A stretch of DNA of 63,192 bases from Micrococcales bacterium. GTDB lineage: Bacteria > Actinomycetota > Actinomycetes > Actinomycetales > Microbacteriaceae. Below the pieces are notes generated by a model. That model made no database searches. It worked only from the letters and a program-made list of their open reading frames with translations, and was not told the DNA's origin. Location of the stretch: positions 1 to 63,192 of the forward strand of contig CANGEU010000006.1 in the NCBI GenBank assembly GCA_947452985.1, in the 5' to 3' direction. The first letter of the stretch is position 1. Every line of letters begins with the position of its first letter. Position numbers and translations under genes: made by a program. This document shows positions 54,042-63,192 of the stretch, in pieces.

Positions 54042-57000
54042 TTGAGTTTCCTTCGTGGTTCGCGCTCAACACGGTTGCCCAGCAGCCGTGTTTTGCAGTT
54101 GACTGCGATTGTTGCACTTATCGGTCTGCTAATTGGTCTGGCTATCAACGCCAATGGCTTCGACGTGAAGAATGTAAACCTAACGAATCACAACATTTGG
54201 ATTTTGCAGAAGGTCAACCCGAAAACCAAAAACCAGGACGAGGGTCGATATGCCCGAGTCAATACCCAAGTGAACGAGCTTGGTTTGAAGAACTCGGTAA
54301 AGAAGCCTGCCGATATTCTTCAATCTCTTTCTGGCTCTTTGCTTTTTAACCGCGAACCGTCTTTCATCAACATTTCTTCGGCCTCGCCGGTAGATTTCAA
54401 TGCCGATACCGAAGGGGTAATTTCCCTGCCTTCGGCCGCACTTTCGACTGAAATGAACTATGGGGTTTCTGCGCTGGTTGACTCCACTAGAACCCTAAGG
54501 GTCTCGGTTTTCAACGGCAGTGTTTATCCTGCGCCTGTCGAGGTAAAACTTCCCGAGGGTGTTTCCAAGTCTTTTGGTTTTGATTCCGTAGCTGTGTCTG
54601 TAAATGGACTGGTCTACGCCTTTTCGACAACCGATAATTCAATTCGAAAATACGATCCAGCGAAGCAGTCATGGCTCGATTTCAAAGAGCAGGTTACTGG
54701 CGCCACTCCAAACACATTTCAGTTAGCCGCAGTAGGTAGCCACTGGGCCTTACTTGAGGTTGAATCTTCCCAACTTTGGGTTCAGGGAAGCGCGAATGCT
54801 GAAACTGTTGCTGACGGCTCATACCTTCAGCGCTCTGGAGCTGGTTCCAATGTGTACCTGAGTTCGTTGAGCGGACTAGAGATTTTCGATATGGGAACTC
54901 GAAGAGTTTCTTCGGCGCAAGAGGTTGGCGGAGCGCTCGAGACCTCCAGGCCAATCGAATTTGGGCCTTCGGTTTTTGCGTCTTGGCTTTCCAGTGATCG
55001 GGGTTGGTTTTTTGATTCTTCAAGACCTTCCCTACAGCCGCTGAATTTCAATAACAAGACTTTAGACGCCAACCAACTTCAAAAACCAACCACCGACCTA
55101 AACCTGGTCAGTAACGGTGAATCGGCAATCATCAACGAAACCTACAGTGGCTGGGCTTGGTCTCTGCCAGGCGGAGAGTTGGTTTCCGGTAGTCAAAACT
55201 GGGACGGCGACCCACCGCCGGTCAAAAACTGTGAAACCGATTGTCCGCCACCAGACCAGATTCCACCGCGGCCTAAGGATGACTCGTTCGGCGTTCGTGC
55301 CGGCCAGTTAATTTCCCTTCCAGTGCTTATCAACGACAGCGACACCAACCTCGGCGACGTGATAACCATTGACCCGGAATCGGTGAAGGGCTTAGACCCT
55401 GGGTTCGGTGAAGTGCGCACGAGCTCGAATGAGCAGATGCTCACGGTTGCCGTAAGTGCAAACGCTCGGGGTACTCAAACTTTCCGCTATCAAATCACCG
55501 ATGGCGTTTCTCCAAAGCTTTCCAAAACCGCTACCGTTACCTTGCACGTGGTGCCACCCAGCACCAACAAGGCGCCAGGTTGGTGTACCGATGTTGTTGC
55601 CGACTGCATTCAGGAACTTCCAGATGTTCGGGTTGAGCCTGGCGCCGAAGTTTCGGTTCCATTCTTAGACGCCTGGGTTGATCCGGAAGGAGATCGCTTC
55701 TTTATCGAAAGTGCCACTATTACTTCCGGCGATGGAATCCTGGCCTTTTCGGGGGACGGCGAGTTGGTCTACCAGAATGAAAACAGCGGCAGCAAGAAAA
55801 GCGAAGCCGTAACTGCGAAAGTGGTGGTTTCCGATGTCAAGGGGGCCAAGACAGCCAAAACCCTTGCGATTCAGGTGATGCCAAAGATTGGCTCCAAACT
55901 TTCTGTGCCGGTCATAGTAACTGCCATCCAAGAGCCCCTCACAATTGACTTTTCGAAATTCGTTTCAGGCTCTAACGGGGAAGTAGCCGTTGCCACTTTG
56001 CTTGCCAATGATGCCAACAAGAATTCCGGACTAAACATTGAGCCGCTCGACGATACGAGAGCGCAATTCACTTCAACTACCGTGGGGCCAGCCATCATCG
56101 ATGTCACGATGAACGATGCATCGGGTGCCAAGCTTTCCCAAACTTTCCGAATTAACTTCATTGACCCAACGGTTTCTGAGTTGTCAACCTCGCCCGTCAC
56201 CGCTTTGGTTAGCCCAAATTTGGATACTTCGATAGACGTTTTTGCCGCGGCGCACAACCCAACTCACCGAGCGTTAGTGGTTAGCGGTATCGAAGTTCAA
56301 CCAGTTAGCGGCGCAACAATTGCCGCCGACAAAATTAAGGGTGGATTTATCCGTATTCGCGGAAAGAATGTTCAAAATTCGCTCGGTTTCGTGGGTGTCG
56401 TAAATTACAAACTGTCCGACGGATCGACCGACTCGAAATTCACCACGACCGGCCAGATTTTCGTTTATGAAATGGCCGACCCAGATTCGTCGAAGCCGGT
56501 TGCAAGGCACGACTCGGTTGTGGTTCGCGCTGGCGATACCGCTTCGGTTGACGTTCTCGCGAATGATCTCGGTAACCCTGGCGTACCTCTTGTAATCGAC
56601 TCCAAGTCGCTCAAGCAAAACAACGAAACCACGTGTCTAAAGGGTGGCCTAATTTTCGCCGGTGGCGGCAAGCTTCGCCTGGTGGCTCCGAAAAAGGCTG
56701 GCCTCCATAACTGCCCGTATTCGATTTATCCGATCAACAACACCAAGGTCCGATCCACGGGTTACCTTTCGATTCGTGTGCAATCAGCTTCCGAAGGAAA
56801 CCATGCACCACAGCCGGTGAACCTCTACGCGCGAGTTCGTGCCGGGGAGACAGTAAACATTCCGGTTCCAATTGTTGGAGTGGACCCAGACGGTGACCAA
56901 GTTGCGATTCGCTCAATCTCGGGAATTAAGGGCGACAAGGGTGGTGCTTACGTGAATCCCGATGCCAGTTCTTTGGAGTATTCGGCGGTAGCTGGGGTGA

Positions 57001-60000
57001 GAGGTCAGGATTCGTTCAGTTACACCCTTGTTGACTCGAAAGGCCTAGTTTCGGGAACCGCGTGGGTCAAGGTTGCAATCTTGGACTCCAAGCCAGACAC
57101 TGCTCCGGCAACCTTGAATGACTATGCCGAGGTGCTGGTGGGTGCCGAAAACAAAGTGGTGATTGACCCGGTATCGAACGACTTCGATCCACAGCCAGAT
57201 GCCAAGAATCCGATCTCGCTCGTCAAGGGCTCAATTAAGCCGGAAATTCCGATTGACTCTAAGTTGTATGCAATTTGGGCAAAGCAAATTAAGTTGGTCA
57301 ACGGTAATCTCGTGACCATCGCGGCAGGAACCTCGCCAACCGTAATGCATTTCCAATACCGCGCGAAGAGCTCCTCCGGAAGTGAGTCGTTCGGTTCGAT
57401 CACTATCAACGTAACCAGTGAGGCTGTGAATGACGCACCTGACGTGACCGACACCTTCGTTACTCAAGCGGAGCAACGTGATTCCCTTACCACTTCCGGA
57501 ATCGACGTCGTCTCTAACAAGATTCTCTGGTCGTCGGGTGATGTAAACAAGTTGACCTTGTCGGTGTGGGGCGGTTTAGACGGATTCAAGGTGGTTTCAA
57601 ACAGTAACCTGACTGCAGCCGCGATTCCCAACGAAGCTGGGATTGTTATTTTCAAGGTATCCGGAACTAACTTCTACGGAAAAGAAGTTGAGAGTTATGG
57701 TTTCATGCACCTTCCGGGACTTACTCCAAAGATCACTTTCGACCCGGTCAAATCTCTGGTTCGCGTGGCCGAGAGTGCTACCAAAACCTTCGACATTGCT
57801 GCCGACGTAAACCTGCCTGGTCAGATTGAGGTGGGCAAGGTTGCGGCCCATGGTTTGCGAGACAAGGCAACCTGCAAGGTCAAATCGGGAACGATTATTG
57901 AATATTCGGCAGGCTCTGGAGCGCCGTGGACCGACTTCTGCGATATTCAGGTTCGCGTTTCTGGAACAACCGACAGTTTTACCACCATCTTGGTTCCGAT
58001 CAAGGTAATCCCCACCAACCCCGAGCCAGTGCTGACCGGTCGCCAGCTCACCATTGCTCCTGGCGCCGACAACGCCCAGGTGACCGAATTGAAAACCATG
58101 ACAGCGTGGGAAGGTAAAACTGAAGCCGATAAGGACTCGCTTCAGTACGTTCTAGACGGTGGAAATGACATTTTCGAGATAACTCGAAAAGGCACCGAGG
58201 TAACTATTCAACTTCGGGGAAGCGCTCCGGTAGGTGCGATTCGCAAGGTCAGAGTTTCTATTTCAAACCACCCAAATACCGAACCGGTTGACCTGATTTT
58301 GATTGTGGGTCAGCTAACCAGCAGTCCACCGATTGGTGCGACACTCACTCTGGACTGCAGTGTCAACGACTCAATCGCCTCATGTGCAAAAAACCAGAGC
58401 GATCTAAACAATGGTCAGGGTGTTTACAACCCGTTTGAGGGAACCGACCTCACCTATGCACCTTTCGGTTACTCAACCGGTACCGTGAACTACGCCGCAG
58501 GAACCGATTACATTTGCGGGGATGTAAAGCTTCGAACCACAGCCACCAGCATCTCGGCTAAGTGGAGTCAGGTTGATGGCAAGAAGGCTAGCGGTGCGAA
58601 ATGCACCATTACGTATCGCGTAATCGACAAGGCAGGTCGTCTTGGTTCGGGTGTCCTTGAATTTACTTTCCGAGGTGTACCTGGTGCGGTTCGTTCGGTA
58701 ACTCAGGTTGATTACAGTGCCACCTCGGTTACCCTCCAGATTGTTCCACCAAGCATGTCGTTCCCGACCATCGACAATTTTGAAATCGTCCAAGACGGCG
58801 GCCAGGCATTCCCGTGCCAAATCGATGAAGGTGCAACTTTCACTCGATGCGTAATTCGAAACCTCAAACCTTACGACGGCAGTAACAAGAGCAACCTCCA
58901 CAAGTTCTCTGTGCGTGCTCGCAACTCCGAGGGCGTATCCAACATTCCTCGATTGCTTGAGGGCGCTTATGCCTTCAAGGCCCCGAAGGCTCTGACCGAG
59001 AACAACATCAGGGCCAAAACAATCTACGATCCAGCTGCCACAACTTCGGTTGGCTATGCCTTGGTCACCATCTACCCAGTCGCCGACCCATCGGTGAAGA
59101 GTTATTCGGTTAGCAGCGACGTGGTAGGTAGCCAAACTGAGGTTACTTTCACCGACACCGCGAATTCGAAGCAGGTAAAAATTCCGGCTCGTCCTGGTTT
59201 GGAAAGTGTAATTAGAGTCTCAGCAGTTGGTGATGTGAAGCCACCGATTGGAACCATTGCCGACGCTGGAAGTAGCGCGTTCAGGCTTATTCGCATTGCG
59301 GCCACGCCAAAGGTCGCTTCCGTCTCGTTCCGAAACACCAAATCGGCAACCGGCGTTTGGACCGCCAAGGTAACCGCCACCGATACCAACCGCAACTTCA
59401 GTGACAAGTCTTCTCGCTCCGCCTTTATTTTGTATACCGGAAGCACCAAACCGCGTTGCGACTGGGATCCAACCACGAATGAAATTGGCGTAACAAACCA
59501 AAATGGTGGAACCTCGATAGTTGACAAGCAAACCGATTCACCGAGTGATGTTCAACTTCAAGACGTCGAATCGGCATCGATGAACATTGAAGACAATGCC
59601 TCTTACACACCAATGGTTTGCTTCGCCAACGCCTATGGAATCGCATCGGTTGTTGGTAAAACCATGTCCACCCTTTCCGACCCGGCCGATGGCCAATTCA
59701 AGTTCGCGGTGAACCCGACTCCGGTGGATGGTGCTTGGTTGGTTGCCCTCACTGCTTCAGGTTCCAGCAACGGTGTCTTCGCGCAATTCAACGGCTCGAA
59801 AACCGATCCAAACGATTGGCGAAACAACATTTATTCAACCTATTTCGGTGAGGACTCAATCATCAAGGTTCGTTATTGCAAAACTGGAACGACCATCTGC
59901 AGCCCAGGCAACCGACTGGTCACAGCGTCCGATGCCACTCGTTCGTGGCAGCTGAAAATCACCAAACTAGATGCCGTGCTCGATGTTGCGGCCGGCGCTG

Positions 60001-60290
60001 AAACCATAAAGTGCGAACGCAACAAGGACCTCGATTTCAAGCTCTCGGGTCAGGGATTAACGTCTTCGTCGGGCACCACCCTTTGGCAGGTAAGCGACGA
60101 ATCAAGTTATGTTTCCAGCACGAACGCTACCGGCGCCTTGGTTCAATACGGTGATTACTATCGAATCCCAACTCGCTCGGCGAGTTCGTTTAGCAAGTTA
60201 GTTTTGAAGTTCCAGGGTCGCGATTCACCGTCTTCGCCCCACGTGTCCGGTTTGACTGGAACGGTCACATTGGAGTTTGCATGTCGATAA
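54042..60290 (+). CDS. Large Ig-like/Fn3-like domain surface protein, 2082 aa
   Basis: Starts at TTG 54042, one base after the kinase stop, with GGAAGG 8 nt upstream; the open frame extends into the kinase but the remainder is a shadow. An N-terminal TM anchor (about 17-38) is followed by a beta-propeller-like region (about 100-380), a hinge CETDCPPP, and several tandem Ig/cadherin-like domains with the pattern PxxxDDSFGVRAGQLISLPVLINDSD and NHAPQPVNLYARVRAGETVNIPV, typical of VCBS-like and tandem-95 proteins. An Fn3-like domain (about 1550-1640: RSVTQVDYSATSVTLQI) lies near the C-terminus. It ends TVTLEFACR without a sorting signal. Actinobacteria often carry such a protein just before MoxR-DUF58-transglutaminase, as here. 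Function is unknown; an anchored surface scaffold is likely. Confidence 0.8.
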   Translation: MSFLRGSRSTRLPSSRVLQLTAIVALIGLLIGLAINANGFDVKNVNLTNHNIWILQKVNPKTKNQDEGRYARVNTQVNELGLKNSVKKPADILQSLSGSLLFNREPSFINISSASPVDFNADTEGVISLPSAALSTEMNYGVSALVDSTRTLRVSVFNGSVYPAPVEVKLPEGVSKSFGFDSVAVSVNGLVYAFSTTDNSIRKYDPAKQSWLDFKEQVTGATPNTFQLAAVGSHWALLEVESSQLWVQGSANAETVADGSYLQRSGAGSNVYLSSLSGLEIFDMGTRRVSSAQEVGGALETSRPIEFGPSVFASWLSSDRGWFFDSSRPSLQPLNFNNKTLDANQLQKPTTDLNLVSNGESAIINETYSGWAWSLPGGELVSGSQNWDGDPPPVKNCETDCPPPDQIPPRPKDDSFGVRAGQLISLPVLINDSDTNLGDVITIDPESVKGLDPGFGEVRTSSNEQMLTVAVSANARGTQTFRYQITDGVSPKLSKTATVTLHVVPPSTNKAPGWCTDVVADCIQELPDVRVEPGAEVSVPFLDAWVDPEGDRFFIESATITSGDGILAFSGDGELVYQNENSGSKKSEAVTAKVVVSDVKGAKTAKTLAIQVMPKIGSKLSVPVIVTAIQEPLTIDFSKFVSGSNGEVAVATLLANDANKNSGLNIEPLDDTRAQFTSTTVGPAIIDVTMNDASGAKLSQTFRINFIDPTVSELSTSPVTALVSPNLDTSIDVFAAAHNPTHRALVVSGIEVQPVSGATIAADKIKGGFIRIRGKNVQNSLGFVGVVNYKLSDGSTDSKFTTTGQIFVYEMADPDSSKPVARHDSVVVRAGDTASVDVLANDLGNPGVPLVIDSKSLKQNNETTCLKGGLIFAGGGKLRLVAPKKAGLHNCPYSIYPINNTKVRSTGYLSIRVQSASEGNHAPQPVNLYARVRAGETVNIPVPIVGVDPDGDQVAIRSISGIKGDKGGAYVNPDASSLEYSAVAGVRGQDSFSYTLVDSKGLVSGTAWVKVAILDSKPDTAPATLNDYAEVLVGAENKVVIDPVSNDFDPQPDAKNPISLVKGSIKPEIPIDSKLYAIWAKQIKLVNGNLVTIAAGTSPTVMHFQYRAKSSSGSESFGSITINVTSEAVNDAPDVTDTFVTQAEQRDSLTTSGIDVVSNKILWSSGDVNKLTLSVWGGLDGFKVVSNSNLTAAAIPNEAGIVIFKVSGTNFYGKEVESYGFMHLPGLTPKITFDPVKSLVRVAESATKTFDIAADVNLPGQIEVGKVAAHGLRDKATCKVKSGTIIEYSAGSGAPWTDFCDIQVRVSGTTDSFTTILVPIKVIPTNPEPVLTGRQLTIAPGADNAQVTELKTMTAWEGKTEADKDSLQYVLDGGNDIFEITRKGTEVTIQLRGSAPVGAIRKVRVSISNHPNTEPVDLILIVGQLTSSPPIGATLTLDCSVNDSIASCAKNQSDLNNGQGVYNPFEGTDLTYAPFGYSTGTVNYAAGTDYICGDVKLRTTATSISAKWSQVDGKKASGAKCTITYRVIDKAGRLGSGVLEFTFRGVPGAVRSVTQVDYSATSVTLQIVPPSMSFPTIDNFEIVQDGGQAFPCQIDEGATFTRCVIRNLKPYDGSNKSNLHKFSVRARNSEGVSNIPRLLEGAYAFKAPKALTENNIRAKTIYDPAATTSVGYALVTIYPVADPSVKSYSVSSDVVGSQTEVTFTDTANSKQVKIPARPGLESVIRVSAVGDVKPPIGTIADAGSSAFRLIRIAATPKVASVSFRNTKSATGVWTAKVTATDTNRNFSDKSSRSAFILYTGSTKPRCDWDPTTNEIGVTNQNGGTSIVDKQTDSPSDVQLQDVESASMNIEDNASYTPMVCFANAYGIASVVGKTMSTLSDPADGQFKFAVNPTPVDGAWLVALTASGSSNGVFAQFNGSKTDPNDWRNNIYSTYFGEDSIIKVRYCKTGTTICSPGNRLVTASDATRSWQLKITKLDAVLDVAAGAETIKCERNKDLDFKLSGQGLTSSSGTTLWQVSDESSYVSSTNATGALVQYGDYYRIPTRSASSFSKLVLKFQGRDSPSSPHVSGLTGTVTLEFACR

Positions 60291-60324
60291 AGGTTTATTT
60301 TCAAATTGAGGAAAAGGAAAACAA

Positions 60325-61290
60325 ATGGCAATAACCCAAAAGGAGCAGGACGAGTTTAAGAAACTCTTCTCTGCAATTGTCGACAACGTTGAGAAATCGT
60401 TGTTCGGCAAACGTTCGGTGATCGAGCTGGTGCTCGCAACCATGATCAGCGAAGGTCACGTTCTTCTCGAGGACGTACCAGGAACCGGTAAAACCGCTTT
60501 GGCTAGGGCAATCGCTCAGTCAATTTCGGTGAAGACTTCGCGAATTCAGTTCACGGCAGACCTTCTACCTTCCGACATCACCGGCGTTGAAATCTATAAC
60601 CAGAAGAAGGAACAGTTCGAGTTCCAGGCTGGGCCAATTTTCGCGAGCGTTGTGCTTGCCGATGAAATTAACCGTGCGTCACCGAAGACCCAGTCGGCTC
60701 TGCTCGAGGTTATGGAAGAGGGCTTTGTTACGATCGGAAACGTTCGCCAACCTGCGGGTAACCCATTCTTAGTAATTGCAACCCAAAACCCAATTGAGCA
60801 GGCTGGAACCAACCCGTTGCCAGAAGCACAGATGGACCGTTTCATGATCAAGACACTGATTGGCTACACCGACAGTGCCGCTACGGTGCAGATTCTGCAG
60901 GGAACTGCCGAGATCGCCAAAGTGCTTTCGCCAGTAGCCAAGGGTGAAGAGATTTTGAAGATGGCGGCAATTTCCAGAGCCGTTCACACCAACGCGAGTG
61001 TGCTTCGCTACATTGTGGACATTGTTGAAGAGACCCGTCGTGCCCAACAGGTTCAGTTCGGTTCATCGGTTCGTGGTGCAAGAAACCTAACCAAGCTGGC
61101 TAAGACCTGGGCGCTTGCGCAGGGGCGAAACTTCATCACTCCGGACGACGTCAAGTTCCTAGCTGGCCCAGTTCTTGCCCACCGTATCGTGCTAACCACC
61201 GACGCTGAATTTGATGGCGTTCGTGCCGAGCAGATCGTCCTGGAATGCATCGATCGCATCAAGGCCCCGGCAGGAGATTACTCAGCTTGA
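60325..61290 (+). CDS. MoxR-family AAA+ ATPase
   Basis: A 321-aa AAA+ chaperone-like ATPase. Walker A GTGKT is at 53-57 within EDVPGTGKTALARAIA, Walker B VVLADEIN has Asp113 and Glu114, and ATQNPIEQ is sensor 1, with the C-terminal AAA lid. MoxR proteins act with DUF58 and often VWA proteins to insert cofactors or mature envelope complexes. It starts 34 nt after the Ig-like gene; a ribosome site (GAGGAAAAGGAAAAC) precedes ATG 60325. Its TGA overlaps the TTG of the DUF58 gene (TTGA). Confidence 0.94.
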   Translation: MAITQKEQDEFKKLFSAIVDNVEKSLFGKRSVIELVLATMISEGHVLLEDVPGTGKTALARAIAQSISVKTSRIQFTADLLPSDITGVEIYNQKKEQFEFQAGPIFASVVLADEINRASPKTQSALLEVMEEGFVTIGNVRQPAGNPFLVIATQNPIEQAGTNPLPEAQMDRFMIKTLIGYTDSAATVQILQGTAEIAKVLSPVAKGEEILKMAAISRAVHTNASVLRYIVDIVEETRRAQQVQFGSSVRGARNLTKLAKTWALAQGRNFITPDDVKFLAGPVLAHRIVLTTDAEFDGVRAEQIVLECIDRIKAPAGDYSA

Positions 61291-62687
61291 GTTCTAACGA
61301 AACCCGAACCAAGGGCAAAGCAAAGGCAGCTTCCTCAACTGCCGACGCTTCGCACACCCAAAATTCCACCACCTTTGCCAGTGGCTCGGAATCTGGCACG
61401 GTTCGTGTTTCGTTCGCAATGGAAAAGTTCCGCGGCTATCTAACCTTCGGTCTAGAAAAGTTGGGCGTGGCTCGAACGTGGGTTTTTGAAACCGTAACCA
61501 AACTGGGTTGGATTTCGGTTGTCTTCGCACTGCTTTGGTTGCCACTCGGTGTTTGGTTTGGTTGGCCGGAGTTTTACCTTCTCGGCTCGGTGTCGTCGAT
61601 CATCATCCTGATTGCCATTCCGTTCCTTTTTGGCGGAAAGAACTACCTAATTGGCTTCAAATTGCCAGACGATCATCTGGTGGCGGGGGAGTCTTCGGCG
61701 GCGCCAATTAGTGTGACCAATACCAACAGCCGTTTGGAATTGCCAGGCGTTTTAGAAGTCCAAATCGGCGACGGGCTTGAAGAGTTCCCAATTCCGCTAC
61801 TCCGCGGTGGCGAAACCAAGGTTCTGCCATTCGAACTTTCACCTCAGCCTCGAGGAATCCTGAAGGTTGGGCCAATCACCACGGTTCGAACCGACCCGGT
61901 TGGTGCTTTGCGTAAGGAAACCAAGCTCCTCGATGCCATGGACGTCCATGTTTATCCGCAGACCAGAGTTTTGCCTCCAACCGTTATTGGTTACATGCGC
62001 GACCTTGAAGGAAATCCAACGCTCACGGTGGTTGAAGCCGACATGACGTTCCACTCGATTCGTGAGTATGTTGCCGGCGATAACCCGAAGCATATCCACT
62101 GGAAGGCAACGGCGAAAATCGGCAAACCGGGCAAATTCTTGGTTCGCCAATATGCCGAAAGTCGCCGTTCCAGAATGGTCATCATCTTGGCTCTCAACCC
62201 GAACGAATACCTCGCGGGAAGTGAAGAGTTCGAAGTGGCGATCAGCGCGGTCGGTTCGCTCGGAGCTAGAGCCATCATGGATTCGCGCAGCGTTTCCGTG
62301 GTCGTCAGCGAAGAAATCCCGAAACTTGCCAAGACCCGCATGCGTGCAATCAAAGACCTCCGCGTACAAACTCGTAAGCGCCTGCTGGAAGACCTGTGTG
62401 TGGTCAACCCGAGCGAACAGACCATGCCACTGAAAGACGTCTGTCGTCTGGCTGCGGCCAAATATCAGGACATGTCGCTGGCCATTATCGTGACCGGGTC
62501 TGGCCTCACCGCCCGCCAATTGCAGGAAGCTCGAAGCACGCTTCCAAACAATATCGGTGTCGCTTTTGTAACTGCCGACGGCCGCCCGGATGCCAAGCCA
62601 AAATTCTTCAAAGCCAACACCATCGACGTTTTGAACATTCAAGAAATTCAAGACCTACCCGGTTTGCTTGGGAGGTATCGCGGATGA
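61287..62687 (+). CDS. DUF58 domain membrane protein
   Basis: A 466-aa protein. The start TTG at 61287 overlaps the MoxR stop and follows AGGAG about 10 nt upstream; a GTG/ATG start further upstream in the same frame would run inside moxR. It has a Ser/Thr/Ala-rich N-terminus (about 1-45), two hydrophobic segments (about 85-125), a beta-rich middle and the DUF58 core HSIREYVAGDNPKHIHWKATAKIGK (about 265-290), a hallmark containing the D/N-P-+-HIHW motif. These proteins pair with MoxR. Its stop overlaps the next ATG (ATGA). Confidence 0.92.
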   Translation: MSSNETRTKGKAKAASSTADASHTQNSTTFASGSESGTVRVSFAMEKFRGYLTFGLEKLGVARTWVFETVTKLGWISVVFALLWLPLGVWFGWPEFYLLGSVSSIIILIAIPFLFGGKNYLIGFKLPDDHLVAGESSAAPISVTNTNSRLELPGVLEVQIGDGLEEFPIPLLRGGETKVLPFELSPQPRGILKVGPITTVRTDPVGALRKETKLLDAMDVHVYPQTRVLPPTVIGYMRDLEGNPTLTVVEADMTFHSIREYVAGDNPKHIHWKATAKIGKPGKFLVRQYAESRRSRMVIILALNPNEYLAGSEEFEVAISAVGSLGARAIMDSRSVSVVVSEEIPKLAKTRMRAIKDLRVQTRKRLLEDLCVVNPSEQTMPLKDVCRLAAAKYQDMSLAIIVTGSGLTARQLQEARSTLPNNIGVAFVTADGRPDAKPKFFKANTIDVLNIQEIQDLPGLLGRYRG

Positions 62688-63192
62688 CCAATCGTTTGAT
62701 TCAAAGTCTTTACCTGAGTGCGCTGACTGCGCTTACTATCTGGTTCCTCTGGCCGATTTACCAAGACAGCTACATGTTCGTTTCGGTGGGCGTTGGTTTG
62801 GCAGTGGGTTTAACGACTGCGTGGTTCCAGGTAACTCGGAAACTCTCGCCGCTAACCACCATTCTCACAATTTTGGTTTCATTCATTTTGCTGTCTTTGC
62901 CGGTCACGAACCCTAGAGCACTGAGCAACCCAAGTCTGCTACTTTCGGGTTGGTTAGAAGCGCTGGTTTCTCCAATCGATTCCTGGAAGCAGCTGGTGAC
63001 GGTTGAACTGCCGGTTGGCACCTACCACGCGCTACTTGCCCCAGCCTTCCTGTCTTACCTAATCGCCGGTGTCTTACTTGGTTGGGTGGTGTTCGGACCC
63101 ATAACCCGTTTCTGGGCTGCCGCCTACCCGATTGTCGGTCTGATTATCTTGGCAATTAGTTTTGGCTCGGCGACCGTTCCAGGCGATTTCAA
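62684..63192 (+). CDS. Transglutaminase-type membrane protein, N-terminal part (partial, runs off the window)
   Basis: Starts at ATG 62684 with GGAGG 8 nt upstream and overlaps the DUF58 stop. The 169 codons visible encode several hydrophobic segments (near residues 9-25, 30-50, 55-75, 115-135, 145-165), starting MTNRLIQSLYLSALTALTIW. Its position after MoxR-DUF58 in Actinobacteria is nearly always a TgpA-like transglutaminase with a multi-span N-terminus. The catalytic domain is beyond the window, so this is a contextual call. Expected role: crosslinking or processing of envelope proteins. Confidence 0.72.
   Translation, partial: MTNRLIQSLYLSALTALTIWFLWPIYQDSYMFVSVGVGLAVGLTTAWFQVTRKLSPLTTILTILVSFILLSLPVTNPRALSNPSLLLSGWLEALVSPIDSWKQLVTVELPVGTYHALLAPAFLSYLIAGVLLGWVVFGPITRFWAAAYPIVGLIILAISFGSATVPGDF

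Noticed and set aside
36638-63192. Phage or plasmid origin for the giant operon
   Set aside because: No integrase, transposase, phage structural genes or flanking repeats; codon use by eye is like the neighbours.

Overview
The window reads as chromosomal DNA of an actinobacterium, most likely a small-genome freshwater member of the Microbacteriaceae (Rhodoluna/Aquiluna-like). Three things point there: two WhiB proteins, the block sahH-mtrA-mtrB-lpqB-comF-hpf-secA followed by an Rv3235-family gene, and the whiB1/pdtaS pair, all arranged much as in Mycobacterium and other Actinobacteria. G+C looks moderate by eye (low-to-mid 50s), spacers are very short, many genes overlap by 1-8 nt, and several genes have a -10-like hexamer 6-7 nt before the start codon, which suggests leaderless mRNAs. 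The genus is an inference.

Layout. (1) 1-8644: cell-surface glycopolymer locus: the end of a Wzt/TagH-type ABC ATPase, a GT2 glycosyltransferase, a CDP-glycerol glycerophosphotransferase-like enzyme, a Thr/Pro-linker lipoprotein, a 1157-aa lysozyme-like/repeat/LysM protein, an O-antigen-ligase-like membrane protein and galE. (2) 8777-23407: conserved core: whiB2, a membrane GT2, a DUF5719-like protein, a zincin-like protein, sahH, mtrA-mtrB-lpqB, comF, hpf, secA and an Rv3235-family gene. (3) 23527-27146: an orphan SAF/ParA-like mini-operon, then pdtaS convergent with whiB1. (4) 27330-31734: a small membrane protein, bcp, a VOC protein, tRNA-Lys(CTT) with terminator, a LamG protein with a sortase-E-type LAATG tail, a photolyase/cryptochrome-family protein whose two domains appear to be in swapped order, a MarR-like regulator and a DUF1905 protein. 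(5) 31749-36528: nrdH-nrdI-nrdE-nrdF (class Ib ribonucleotide reductase) and a LysE-family exporter. (6) 36638-63192 (runs off the end): at least 26.5 kb of tightly coupled genes: a 4050-aa secreted protein with about 36 Cys-paired Ig-like repeats, an Rv1747-like FHA-FHA-ABC transporter, an LRV/TM/beta-propeller protein, a Ser/Thr kinase with zinc-ribbon and TM tail, a 2082-aa Ig/Fn3-like protein, MoxR, DUF58 and a transglutaminase-type membrane protein.

How the genes work together. Regions 1 and 2 supply and control the envelope: glycopolymer synthesis, MtrAB-LpqB cell-envelope sensing, SecA export. Region 6 is the most unusual part. It has the composition of a phospho-regulated surface-assembly system: a giant exported fibre-like protein, a transporter with phosphothreonine-reading FHA domains, a kinase with almost no sensor domain next to a protein that looks like the missing sensor, a second giant anchored Ig protein, and a MoxR/DUF58/transglutaminase maturation module. 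Co-function is inferred from operon structure and family knowledge. Another noteworthy protein is the domain-swapped photolyase-like protein at 29868-31067.
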